This document shows, one piece after another, positions 56,301 through 64,000 of a stretch of DNA of 64,000 nt; the stretch's first letter is position 1; each line of letters starts with the position of its first letter. The DNA comes from Phoronis australis (lineage: Eukaryota; Phoronida; Phoronidae): NCBI GenBank assembly GCA_002633005.1, contig NMRA01000155.1, forward strand, positions 517,536 through 581,535, given 5' to 3'. The position numbers and the translations under genes are program-made. The notes under the pieces are model-generated. The model saw only the letters and a program-made list of their open reading frames with translations. It was not told where the DNA came from and did not search any database.

Positions 56301-59300
56301 TCAGACGAAAATGATTACAGAAATTTATATATTTTTTAATTTTTATTTTAACAAAGGTGTTGCAAAACATTGCCTGGTGGTACCTATGGCAACAGATTTA
56401 GTCGGCGTTTAAATCTTCACAGCTTGTTGTCACCTGAAATTATGACAGAAAAGATTTTTTGCACACAATTTCGACTGAACTGCCAAATAATTCTGGCAAG
56501 ATGTTTTTCATCGCTTATCAGTGTGAGACAGACTTATGTTCAGTCTGTGTAGGCCTAGTTTATTTTGAAAACCAGTTTATTTTTGCTTGCACATTTTCAC
56601 GATACTGGCTGCCGTGATCTTGTTACAAGCGCCAGCCATGTGATTGGTGAACGTTTGGAAATTGTTAGGCGTTAGATCAACGTTTTGTTGATTTATTACA
56701 AAGGGCAGGGGTTGTCTGTGGATTTCTAGATGAAGAAGCAGTATTGTACGGTTGTTTTGTAGTCTCATTCTTCAGCTTTGGCTTTTGGTGTGTTGCAGTC
56801 GGAAAACGACTTTGAGCCTCAGCCTCCTCCCAGGGGGAATAACTCCAGAAAGAGGGTGCGTGAAGTTGTCACCGACCATGTTCGTGCAGGTTAGTTTTCA
56901 TCTAGCACACTTTCTTTCAAAACGGCTTCACCGCGCTTGTATTCACATTTCCTGCTCTCTGCTGCTTGTAGTTTGTAACACCACTCCATATTAAAACTGC
57001 ACGTAAATGTACTTGAAAAGTTTGTCAACCACTTTGGTGTGCAGATTTCTCATTGTCCTTACTTCAAATTTACTGCTAATCGCCTCTCAAACTGTCTTTA
57101 GTCTCCTCTCAGTTTGTGTCCAGCTTTAAGAGACTGTCATGTATCCTGAGCTTTTGTGTGGATAACTGTTTTATCTGAACTATGTTCAGTGTTGGTTGAC
57201 GTGGTTAGAGTCACTGGATTTGAAGCTATGTGCCCGGTTGAGGCTGCATTGGGACTTTTGTCTATTTGATGTATTATTGTGTGAAATCATTTCTTGGTCT
57301 GTTTGCCAGTAAAATGTGATATACAACTGTTTAAATGTGAGTTGTTGGGCAAAGCATGCCCATTTGTCAATTGAACAACATGTCTTTGTAAACAAGGATG
57401 GCAACCAGTCAGCTTTATGACTGGAGTATCAACTCGTATTCCACCTTTGGTGATGAAATGCTGTCTATGTTACAGACACTTATCTTAATGTGCAGATAAT
57501 ATGAATTACCACACAATGAGCACTCGACAAAGAACACAACACAGTCCAACAGCATTACAACGTGAATGCTTCATGTTTTCTCAGTTATAACATTCTATTC
57601 CACTTGTCTTGTTAAGCCAACTGCACTGAAAACTAAGTGATGTGGTTACATCGAACTTTGGTTACAACAAGCACTGCAGAAAAAAATGGTGGTAAAATGG
57701 CTCAACTGTATTGGTTTTCAACCTGAATACAAAACAAACTATGATATGCTTGTCTTAGTTTCTTTTTGTGTGAATGTTTTCTCTAACACATAACTGTTTC
57801 GTTTTAGCCAACAATGAACGTGGTTCTAACAATGCAGGTAATTTTGCATGTGCGCATCATCGTCACAGCTTGTTGTTACCTGGGCCCAATTGGAAGATGT
57901 ATTACATCTTGCTAACAAAATAAGCCAGTGTATTGCAAACCTACTGTTCAGTTTGGATAAAAGTGCAGTTAGTGTGCTTTAAAGTATAGATCGGCTGTAA
58001 GTGTTCATGGTAACGAATTTGTCCATTTGAAGCACGTGATTGATTTTTATGCTGCCACGTGTGTGTGGATGCATCTGATCGCCACCTCTGTCTAGGCGTC
58101 TGCTACTGTACCTCCAAAACACCTTGGAGGAACTTTATGAGAGTTGGGGTATGTGATGGCGACAACCTTTGCACGGATGCCCTGGTGGAAATAATTGGCA
58201 TTTGATCTTTGGAGTTCCTTGACGGATTATCCTGACATTTGGCAAATAGACTTTTGTTTAGGAGTTGACACACACCCAGTTTCAAATGGATTTGACGTAT
58301 TCTGCATTTGCCTCTCTGTCAAACTGTTCAAAGAATCACAATGTTGTTTGCTGACAGAACCACAGTGTGTAAAAGGTAGCATTACTAACACATTTCTGAG
58401 TCGACTCCGACAAGTAAAGAACAATTTATGGCGTATCATAAAGGCTATTGATTTTTTCATTATTTGCATTGTAATACACTGGAAAAATAGAACTTTAGTG
58501 GCATTAGAAAAAAACGTCAAACTAATATCAATGTAAAAAAGTCATTAGCACACGTTAGCAGTGTACAACTCTGAGGCATTGCGAATGATACCACAGATTC
58601 ACAGATGGCGCTGTGGTATACTGGGAAGTTACTAGTGGAGCATGTAGACAGTGGTTTCCAGTAACACTGGTCTTAGTTTTTTGTACTGTGTTTGTGGTCT
58701 TGTGTTTGTTTTGAGTTGCTTGGTTTGCTTTATCTTTCTAGTGTGAGATTTTGTTTTGTTTTGCATACATTTCTGGAATGTTGCTAGAGTCCTTTGAACA
58801 AGTAACATCAGCGTCTTTTGGCCCAGCTAGTCAGAATATTGGAATGGAAATGTTTAGTTGTACTAGTTAGTGGCTCACAAAAAGAGCTTGTAACTATTTC
58901 AAAACATGTGTGTTAGTTTTTAAGTAATGATACAACTGGTTATATTGATTGTTTGTGCAATTATATTTAAACCTGCACCTGCACTGTTCTATTCTATCTG
59001 AAGCTTTCATGTTCAATCTGTACCTCTTTTCTTCTTCTCTTGCGCATATTTGCACTGCTTGCTTTAGTCTGTTGTCAAATTTCAGTGTATTGCTCTGAAC
59101 TTTCAGGTGTAATCTGAATCTTTTTCAGACTTTGAGAGTAACCTGTCAGCCATGGGTTTTGAAATTCAAAGCACGGCTGATTTGAATGGAAAGAAAAGTC
59201 ACGTGGCTTGTCTATCGCTAACACCCAAGCCAGCACCACAGGCCCAACCCAAGACTGTCTCATTCGAAGACAGTTTCTACAGCCCAGGCAACGACAAATC

Positions 59301-62300
59301 ACTCAAGGTCTTTGAACCTCCGTGTGCGAGCTACGATAACGCCGCCACGCGTAGTTACAGTCGACTGCCACATGTGCAGTCCACATCCTCGGTGTCCTCG
59401 ACTGAGTCAGAGAGCTCGAGCGACGATAACACGCGTCAACATACCCTGCAGCGCAAAACCTCGTCAACAGATTCTGAATCTTCGTACGCATATCAAGAGC
59501 CAGCAACCTCTGAGGAAACGGAAGATGCTGACGATGAGAGTGACAATGAAGCTGCAGCAATTGCTGAAATCGACAACTTGTTGGATGAGGCCATGAGTGA
59601 TGAGGAGTCCGAAGTCGAGGAACCGCCAGCAAAGGTAATCAGCGAGTTCAACATCTGAGCCTGAGCTCCATTCTCCAAATTTAAAATCAAAGTTGCTTTG
59701 TACATTTTCGTCCTGTTTTAATACAAACTCAAGATAAGAGTTTATTATTCTATGCACCAGTAAATTATAAGTTTTTAGTCCACGATAGCACTTGGTGACC
59801 CCTAGATTCAAGCTAATCATAAAAACTATTGAAATTAGAGCTTTATGCTGGGGTCGTCAAATGCGAACAGTCATCCTGATAAACCATTACATACTCTAGA
59901 ACTGACTGACATTCATCTTAATATCATGAATACGCTAGCAAATATTAGACCCTCGGTCCTTGTTATCTTTGGAAAGTTTGAATCTTTGAGTAAGCCTTGT
60001 CCTGTGTCAAGAAATTCGGCATTTTGAACAGAACGTAAAGACGACGTCCAAATACACGTATTAGTGATCCATGTATATCACATGGCAATTATCAATGTTA
60101 ACATCAACTTTTTGTTGTTTATATACCAATGGTTTTTATTCAAGATGAGTACTTTGCATTTGGATGCTCGCAAAACTAAAGTTGATATCAATGAAAAACA
60201 GTGGGTTCAACATGTGTCCAGATATGTAGGTAATTTTTGAATGAATAGGGATTACAAAATTTTGAATTTTCTAGATATAACTCCTATTTGGTGCATTATA
60301 GGCTCTCCTTGTTTTTGTTTGCAGAAGCCAAGCCCTCCCCCACCCCAGGCTCCTGAGAGGAAGTCAAAATACAGGGTGTCAGTCGACTCCTCTGTCAAGC
60401 CATCTTACAACTTGAGGAGCTCCCAGGAGAGCCTCACTTCAGAGGATGAGCCAGAGAAGCCATTGGTCTACAGCATCGACATGTACAGATCAACAAGGTC
60501 AGAGGTCAACTATATCCAGTTGTGTGGAATGTGTTTTTGATGATCTTTGTTCTCTCTGCAATTAATAGTCTTCGAACAAAAACTTGACAAAACCTGATCA
60601 AAGTCTGTTTAAACTGTAGAAGGGGCAAATAAGGTTATTTATAACCCTATAGACAAGCCGGTGTATTAAGCCAAATATGTGCAAAACTAAGGTTTAACTC
60701 AATAAAAGGACATGTTGTCTGGAAAAGGTCCGTTGATTTTGCTTTTTACTTTAAACCAATTGGTTTATAAGACCATGTCTTTTTAGTATAATTTACCAAA
60801 AGGAAGGGTACGATTATGGCAAAACAATGGTTTCAAATCAGTGACATGGCCAAATTTCATCAGACATAAATGTTCCTGAAAAAACACAATTTATGCTCGG
60901 AATATGTCCCGAAAATACTAGGTGCGTCGCAAGCTCCGTTTCCAGAGATACAAAGGAGACCGTGTATAGGCGATATAAGGTCATTTATTATGACTGATAA
61001 GGTACAGAAATATGAGTGTACAAATAACATAAAGATAAAATAATAATCTCTGGAAAGATGGGCAATAAAAAGCGCCAGCACTCAGGTAAGAGGAACTACC
61101 CAGGGTAGAGGGTGGTAGAGGGTGGGAAAAATGAAGAGAGATTAGCTCGAACCTAAGTGCTGCAAAGCGAAGTACAGATGGCAGGAAATATAACTTTCTT
61201 GAGAACAAAGGAGCCTTATGACACGTGACAATCATCAGCCTATGGGAGCCAGGAGCTGACCAAACTCGTGGCAGTAATACAAANCAAAAACTTGACAAAA
61301 CCTGATCAAAGTCTGTTTAAACTGTAGAAAGGGCAAATAAGGTTATTTATAACCCTATAGGCAAGCCGGTGTATTAAGCCAAATATGTGCAAAACTAAGG
61401 TTTAACTCGGTAAACGGACATGTTGTCTGGAAAAGGTCCGTTGAATTTGCTTTTTACTTTAAACCAATTGGTTTATAAGACCATGTCTTTTTAGTATAAT
61501 TTACCAAAAGGAAGGGTACGATTATGGCAAAACAATGGTTTCAAATCAGTGACATGGCCAAATTTCATCAGACATAAATGTTCCTGAAAAAAAACAATTT
61601 CCTGAATTATTCCGTCTTGGTTTTGTGAAACTCATGAATAGCCCCTCAGGCAGATGTGAAATGTTCAAAAACAATTCCTAAACAGCATAGGATATGAAAG
61701 TTGCATTTGAATCTGAACTGTCATTTCTGAGATAGGATTTTCAGAAGTTAGCCAAATTCGGAATGTTTTCTGGGCTTTACATAATCTTAAATTAAGACAT
61801 CGATCAGTACTTGTCCAAACGGAAACAAATGATTTTTACATGCTGATGAAAACAGTAAAGTGAAGAAAGCAGGCAGCAATGGTTATAAATTACAAGTGGT
61901 AGGCGTTTTCCTCTGCAGTTAAACCCAGTTTTGGATAGAAAGAGGTTTTGTCGATGTTTTGGACAGCTAACATAGCACAGGCTTTTAGAGTGTGTTGAGT
62001 AACTAACAGCATTGTTCTGTTAGTTTGTCTTGAGCATGTAACGTCCCTCGTTATTTTAGATCATTGTCTAACTTTCTATTTTGCAAGGATTTCTGCACTT
62101 TGTAGTTAATTATCATGCATCTGTTAGACTGCTGAGATTTGCATTTTTCAATTAAATTTCCTGATATTAAACTAATAAAAAAATTTAAGTTTTTAACTCT
62201 GTTTTCGGTCACTCTGGGAAGAAATCTATGTTTAAACTACGGAGACTCAGAGGAAGGGGGTTCTCTATCAATCCTAGTCACTGTTCATGGCATTTTGTTT

Positions 62301-63658
62301 AATTTGAGATCATTGTTTAATTGCTTTTTACAGCACTTCTTTTTCTGTGCTGTAAGGCCATAAATGTTTTGATTCCGATCTTTTTGGTCCAATGAGGTGA
62401 TAGTTTTTAAAGACACTATCTCAACTTTTCAAGGCAGATGTGCTGTTCTTTCACTCTGTGATCTCTGGATATTAAAGTAATGCGCTGTACTCTGCTACAT
62501 TATTGTAGACACTGACCAGAATCTAATTTGCTGAGTTCTTGTCTGTGAATTCTGTTCTCCGACAGTTTTTTTAGACTACGTTGTGTCCTTTTCCCTGTCT
62601 ACTGACCATGAGTATTGTGTGTGTGTTTGTGTACGTGTTTGTCTAACAGCTTGCTCTTTTCTTTTTGCTTGGTAGTACGGACTCGTGGGCAATAGGATCC
62701 AGGTGAGTGTATGCACAAGCTTTCAGTACAGACTTGTTTGGGAATAACATAGCTATGACAGCAGCTTTGTCCTTATAGAAATCATGTTTCAACTTATTTT
62801 TTGTTGTCACGTTGCTGACTACAACAAGACAATGTTGAACAGGTTGGCCTAGAGCGTTAGTCCTTCCTATTTGCATGAACGGCCAAATGATTCTCTGGTT
62901 CCCCTACCTGGTTTCGCTTTCTGTGACCTCACAGTTCTTCTCTTCATCAGCAAAACAAAGAAATAATTTTCACTGGAAGTTTGACACCAACCAGTAAAAT
63001 CTGTGAACAAAGCCAATACCTGGACTTTAAAGTTATTCAATGAGTTTCTGTTCTCTTTCATCGCTTCACCTTCTCTACCTTGTTTATCCACCTGTGGACA
63101 CACTTTTAGTTCCTATTGTGTCCAGGAGTACAACAAGCCAAGGCACATGCAGGCTGACACCTGGTGTTGTTTTAAAGTTCTAGTTTCACTGAATAATGAA
63201 GTTAGTTTTTACATGACTTTTGTTTACTGTATGCTGAATATGGTCAATTGTACAGGTATGCGGCTTAGTGCCAGAAAACTCCACAATTCTTTCTGTTTTA
63301 CGTGTTGAGCACAATTGTAACACGGGCTCCCCCTTTACTGTTTATTGTTAAGAACCCAAACAAACATTCAAGGTAGAAGAGCTTCGAAAGTTCTGTTTGC
63401 TGAACAAGTGAACATTTCTGAAACTTCTGTTTTGTTAACTATGAAAGTTTCTCATTGTCTCTATTTTGTTATCCACAAACTTGATTAGTTTTGTATCAAC
63501 ACTAATGTTTTCTTTCTTTGTCCTTTAGACACAAGTCCAACCGTCCAGCCCCAAAAATCACTGTTGTCCGCCACTCAGAACACAGCCGTCAAGCTGAAGT
63601 GCACCAAGAGGAGGCGCTGCCATACATCCCAGAAAAGGACGACAAAGAGAAAATAAAG
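47236..63658 (+). CDS. ANLN: Anillin, N-terminal two thirds (13 exons; 5' and 3' incomplete)
   Basis: Actin-, myosin- and septin-binding scaffold of the cytokinetic ring. Thirteen exons from 47236 to 63658 join in one frame for 780 codons. The signature start KLLERTRARREALNQKMAE matches the vertebrate anillin N-terminus, followed by a basic PRKRRPLSE nuclear-signal-like motif. Then come GVKSRMQQLVANREDW and KGRFAKLAQNINNWEDD blocks, a Lys/Pro-rich region with three W-E/Q-x-K motifs, coiled-coil-like Gln/Lys segments, and Ser/acidic low complexity ending EIDNLLDEAMSDE. A proline-rich PSPPPPQAPERK tract precedes the conserved KPLVYSIDMYRSTR block. The RhoA/septin-binding anillin homology and PH domains lie beyond the window. 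The start codon exon was not found. One exon appears twice because of a likely assembly duplication (53442 and 55130); I used it once. Confidence 0.96.
47557..48262. repeat. Duplicated segment, copy 1 (likely haplotype duplicate)
   Basis: 706 bp nearly identical to 48264-48965, ending at the N at 48263. Confidence 0.9.
48263..48263. other. Assembly gap (single N) between duplicate segments
   Basis: An N exactly at the boundary of the two copies. Confidence 0.95.
48264..48965. repeat. Duplicated segment, copy 2
   Basis: Starts tttggacagcttgtctgg and ends gtcccacaatgca, like copy 1, then continues into unique sequence. Confidence 0.9.
49144..49272 (+). CDS. ANLN: Anillin exon 3
   Basis: The acceptor is gttccag and the donor CTG|gtaata, phase 1-1. 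It encodes SPKRHCLRDAELEVHVDTP and GVKSRMQQLVANREDWNND, matching the family's SVK-R-QKL--QR--WDND block. Confidence 0.93.
49273..50118 (+). other. Anillin intron 3
   Basis: 846 bp, AT-rich; I see nothing further in it. Confidence 0.7.
50119..50278 (+). CDS. ANLN: Anillin exon 4
   Basis: The acceptor is gcgtttaag (weak) and the donor AC|gtaagg. It encodes GVTDEGTTTAASAPPPVL and KGRFAKLAQNINNWEDD, matching the family's GRLANLA--I--WEDD. It leaves at phase 2. Confidence 0.93.
50472..50930 (+). repeat. Dispersed repeat, copy A
   Basis: It shares caagctcgttaccagagat, gatataaggtcatttat and ctctggtaagatgggcaaa with 51040-51300, and with 60886-61283 also the downstream acgtgacaatcatcagcc part. Confidence 0.8.
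51040..51300 (+). repeat. Dispersed repeat, copy B
   Basis: Direct partial copy of 50472-50710 (for example atgatatacaatagttcgtg), diverging after gaaaagcgcca. Two direct copies this close could be LTR-like or a tandem insertion. Confidence 0.8.
51760..52366 (+). CDS. ANLN: Anillin exon 5 (Lys/Pro-rich, W-repeat region)
   Basis: The acceptor is catttcag (phase 2 in) and the donor AAAAG|gtatgt (phase 0 out). It opens KEEPKKKVWQPPKPVEPVVE, is Ser/Lys/Pro-rich, then has SRMAIWEKKTTAAEKE, GMWQEKMDAA and KSVWEEKIKKAEK. In vertebrates this part of anillin binds myosin II and F-actin. Confidence 0.95.
52736..52759 (+). CDS. ANLN: Anillin exon 6 (24-bp microexon)
   Basis: The acceptor is ctcgcatttag and the donor CAG|gtaata, phase 0-0. 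It encodes SSEEEITQ. A second, 5'-truncated copy lies just after the N at 54423, in the duplicated segment. Confidence 0.75.
53442..53642 (+). CDS. ANLN: Anillin exon 7
   Basis: The acceptor is tattacag and the donor AAG|gtgagg, phase 0-0, 67 codons. It encodes DADDHHRTMYSKKSTGRLPS and SQMQQALKMLQTQASDKDKD, a coiled-coil-like stretch. A near-identical copy is at 55130-55330. Confidence 0.93.
54369..54422 (+). pseudogene. Truncated duplicate of anillin exon 8
   Basis: It begins MKAEREAEMQALKNRFHN identically to 56057 but runs into the N at 54423. An assembly artefact rather than a real exon. Confidence 0.85.
54423..54423. other. Assembly gap (single N) inside duplicated anillin exons
   Basis: It separates truncated exon 8 (copy 1) from truncated exon 6 (copy 2). 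Confidence 0.95.
54424..56110. repeat. Duplicated segment, copy 2 (spans anillin exons 6-8)
   Basis: Starts with the 3' part of exon 6 (gaagaaattactcag) and ends within exon 8. It differs from copy 1 by scattered substitutions and a longer (ttttg)n tract at about 54890-54920. Confidence 0.92.
55130..55330 (+). CDS. ANLN: Anillin exon 7, second (allelic) copy
   Basis: Same splice sites and frame as 53442-53642 and only a few substitutions (for example Asn to Ser near the middle). It should be used instead of, not in addition to, the first copy. Confidence 0.85.
56057..56170 (+). CDS. ANLN: Anillin exon 8
   Basis: The acceptor is ccttttag and the donor GAG|gtaaga, phase 0-0. It encodes MKAEREAEMQALKNRFHNGI and SSETSEASQTETE. 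Confidence 0.93.
56171..56798 (+). other. Anillin intron 8
   Basis: 628 bp; I see nothing further in it. Confidence 0.7.
56799..56889 (+). CDS. ANLN: Anillin exon 9
   Basis: The acceptor is tgttgcag and the donor GCAG|gttagt, phase 0 in and phase 1 out. It encodes SENDFEPQPPPRGNNSRKRV and REVVTDHVRA. Confidence 0.9.
56890..57807 (+). other. Anillin intron 9
   Basis: 918 bp; I see no further feature in it. Confidence 0.65.
57808..57837 (+). CDS. ANLN: Anillin exon 10 (30-bp microexon, probably optional)
   Basis: The acceptor is gtttcgttttag and the donor GCAG|gtaatt, phase 1-1. It encodes ANNERGSNNA. Skipping it leaves the frame intact. Confidence 0.65.
57838..59128 (+). other. Anillin intron 10
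   Basis: 1.3 kb. The ORF pair 58195-58536 (+) and 58227-58520 (-) has no recognisable homology. I see nothing else. Confidence 0.6.
59129..59634 (+). CDS. ANLN: Anillin exon 11 (Ser/acidic region)
   Basis: The acceptor is tctttttcag and the donor AAAG|gtaatc. It encodes DFESNLSAMGFEIQSTAD, KTVSFEDSFYSPGN, a long Ser/Asp/Glu-rich run and AEIDNLLDEAMSDEESEVEE. The phase 1 entry matches both exon 9 and exon 10. Unspliced, the frame would stop 7 codons later. Confidence 0.94.
59635..60324 (+). other. Anillin intron 11, with a small MITE
   Basis: 690 bp, including the MITE at 59788-59866. Nothing else seen. Confidence 0.65.
59788..59866. mobile_element. Small MITE, copy 2
   Basis: Inverted ends AGCACTTGGTGACCCC and GGGGTCGTCAAATGCGA resemble those of 47075-47188. 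Confidence 0.5.
60325..60497 (+). CDS. ANLN: Anillin exon 12 (YSID block)
   Basis: The acceptor is tgtttgcag and the donor ACAAG|gtcaga (phase 2 out). It encodes KPSPPPPQAPERKSKYRVSV and EKPLVYSIDMYRST. The YSID-YRS block is conserved in anillins just upstream of the anillin homology domain. Confidence 0.95.
60577..60885. repeat. Duplicated segment, copy 1 (occupied allele)
   Basis: Nearly identical to 61285-61594, both starting caaaaacttgacaaaacctg. This copy is interrupted at its end by the dispersed repeat. Confidence 0.88.
60886..61283 (+). mobile_element. Dispersed repeat, copy C (absent from the allelic copy)
   Basis: Shares gtgcgtcgcaagctcc, gatataaggtcatttattatgac, gatgggcaa-aaaagcgcc and acgtgacaatcatcagcc with copies A and B. 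The matching point in copy 2 (about 61594) lacks it. Truncated by the N. Confidence 0.75.
61284..61284. other. Assembly gap (single N) between duplicate segments
   Basis: An N at the boundary of the occupied and empty copies. Confidence 0.95.
61285..61594. repeat. Duplicated segment, copy 2 (empty allele)
   Basis: Matches 60577-60885, then runs straight into unique flanking sequence (ttcctgaattattccg). Confidence 0.88.
62676..62702 (+). CDS. ANLN: Anillin exon 13 (27-bp microexon, probably optional)
   Basis: The acceptor is tgcttggtag and the donor CCAG|gtgagt, phase 2-2. It encodes TDSWAIGS with shared codons at both ends. Skipping joins STR directly to HKSNRPAP in frame. Confidence 0.7.
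62703..63528 (+). other. Anillin intron 13
   Basis: 826 bp; the ORFs here look random. Nothing else seen. Confidence 0.65.
63529..63658 (+). CDS. ANLN: Anillin exon 14 (last in window)
   Basis: The acceptor is tcctttag and the donor AAG|gtgcag (phase 0 out). It encodes HKSNRPAPKITVVRHSEHSR and later ALPYIPEKDDKEKIK. The gene continues to the right. Confidence 0.93.
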
Positions 63659-63822
63659 GTGCAGTGCTGACTCTGATGTGATTGAGTGTTCCGTGTTTCT
63701 AGTGTTGAGCTCAGAATCTCTACTATGGACAGTTGATGTTTCTTACACCAAACCTGCTATGTTGTTTCTGAAACACAGTAACTGAATAGGGTTAAATCTA
63801 CAGAAGAGTTGACTTGACATCG

Positions 63823-64000
63823 TGTTATGAAACATTCTAGCATTGTGTAATGAAACATTCTAGCATTGTGTAGTGAAACATTCTAGCATAGTGTAGTGAA
63901 ACATTCTAGCATAGTGTAATTCAACATTCTAGCATTGTGTAATGGGACATTCTAGCATTGTGTAATGAAACATTCCAGCATTGCGTAATGAAACATTCTA
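63823..64000. repeat. 23-bp minisatellite in an anillin intron, running off the window
   Basis: About eight units of gtgtaatgaaacattctagcatt, with few differences. Confidence 0.95.

Larger units (their letters stand above)
60498..62675 (+). other. Anillin intron 12, with a duplicated segment and dispersed repeat
   Basis: 2.2 kb. It holds the duplication 60577-60885 / 61285-61594, the dispersed repeat copy C (60886-61283) and an N at 61284. No gene otherwise. Confidence 0.7.

Overview
This is a eukaryotic, intron-rich, AT-rich window. The coding families, intron sizes (mostly 0.3-4 kb), dense MITE-like and foldback repeats, and a few percent divergence between collapsed haplotype copies point to a highly polymorphic non-vertebrate animal, most likely an invertebrate deuterostome (hemichordate, echinoderm or amphioxus). 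I cannot resolve the species from sequence alone.

Three genes can be reconstructed by reading across introns, and each keeps one open frame over many splice junctions. (1) Positions 1-9622, + strand: the 3' end of a large gene resembling TRANK1 (TPR/ankyrin/UvrD-like-helicase protein). It has one short and one medium exon, a giant 2.8-kb exon, and a small terminal exon 3.7 kb further on. (2) Positions 15999-44068, - strand: a complete 17-exon acyloxyacyl hydrolase gene (AOAH, predicted 578 aa). It has a signal peptide, a saposin-B-type cysteine pattern, a GDS serine-hydrolase motif, GND and DGFH motifs, and the family-typical GDQGG C-terminus. One intron uses a GC-AG splice pair. (3) Positions 47236-63658 and beyond, + strand: anillin (ANLN), 13 exons giving 780 codons in one frame, running off the right edge before the anillin-homology and PH domains. 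Three of its exons are symmetric microexons of 24, 30 and 27 bp. Its first coding exon (start codon) was not found.

AOAH and ANLN are neighbours here, head to head; both also lie in human band 7p14.2, so this looks like an old linkage. AOAH is a secreted/lysosomal LPS-detoxifying lipase and anillin is a cytokinesis scaffold, so the linkage need not be functional.

Non-coding space holds several repeat classes: a piggyBac-like MITE with TTAA target duplication; foldback elements at 1.3-2.1, 14.9-15.2 and 45.3-45.9 kb; a 179-bp MITE; a dispersed element family in four copies; two copies of a long repeat carrying many matches to the CTCF core consensus; and several minisatellites. Six single-N gaps are present. 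Four of them are flanked by long near-identical direct repeats, the signature of unmerged haplotypes (false duplication). One duplicates an anillin exon, and two of these pairs reveal mobile-element insertions present in only one copy.
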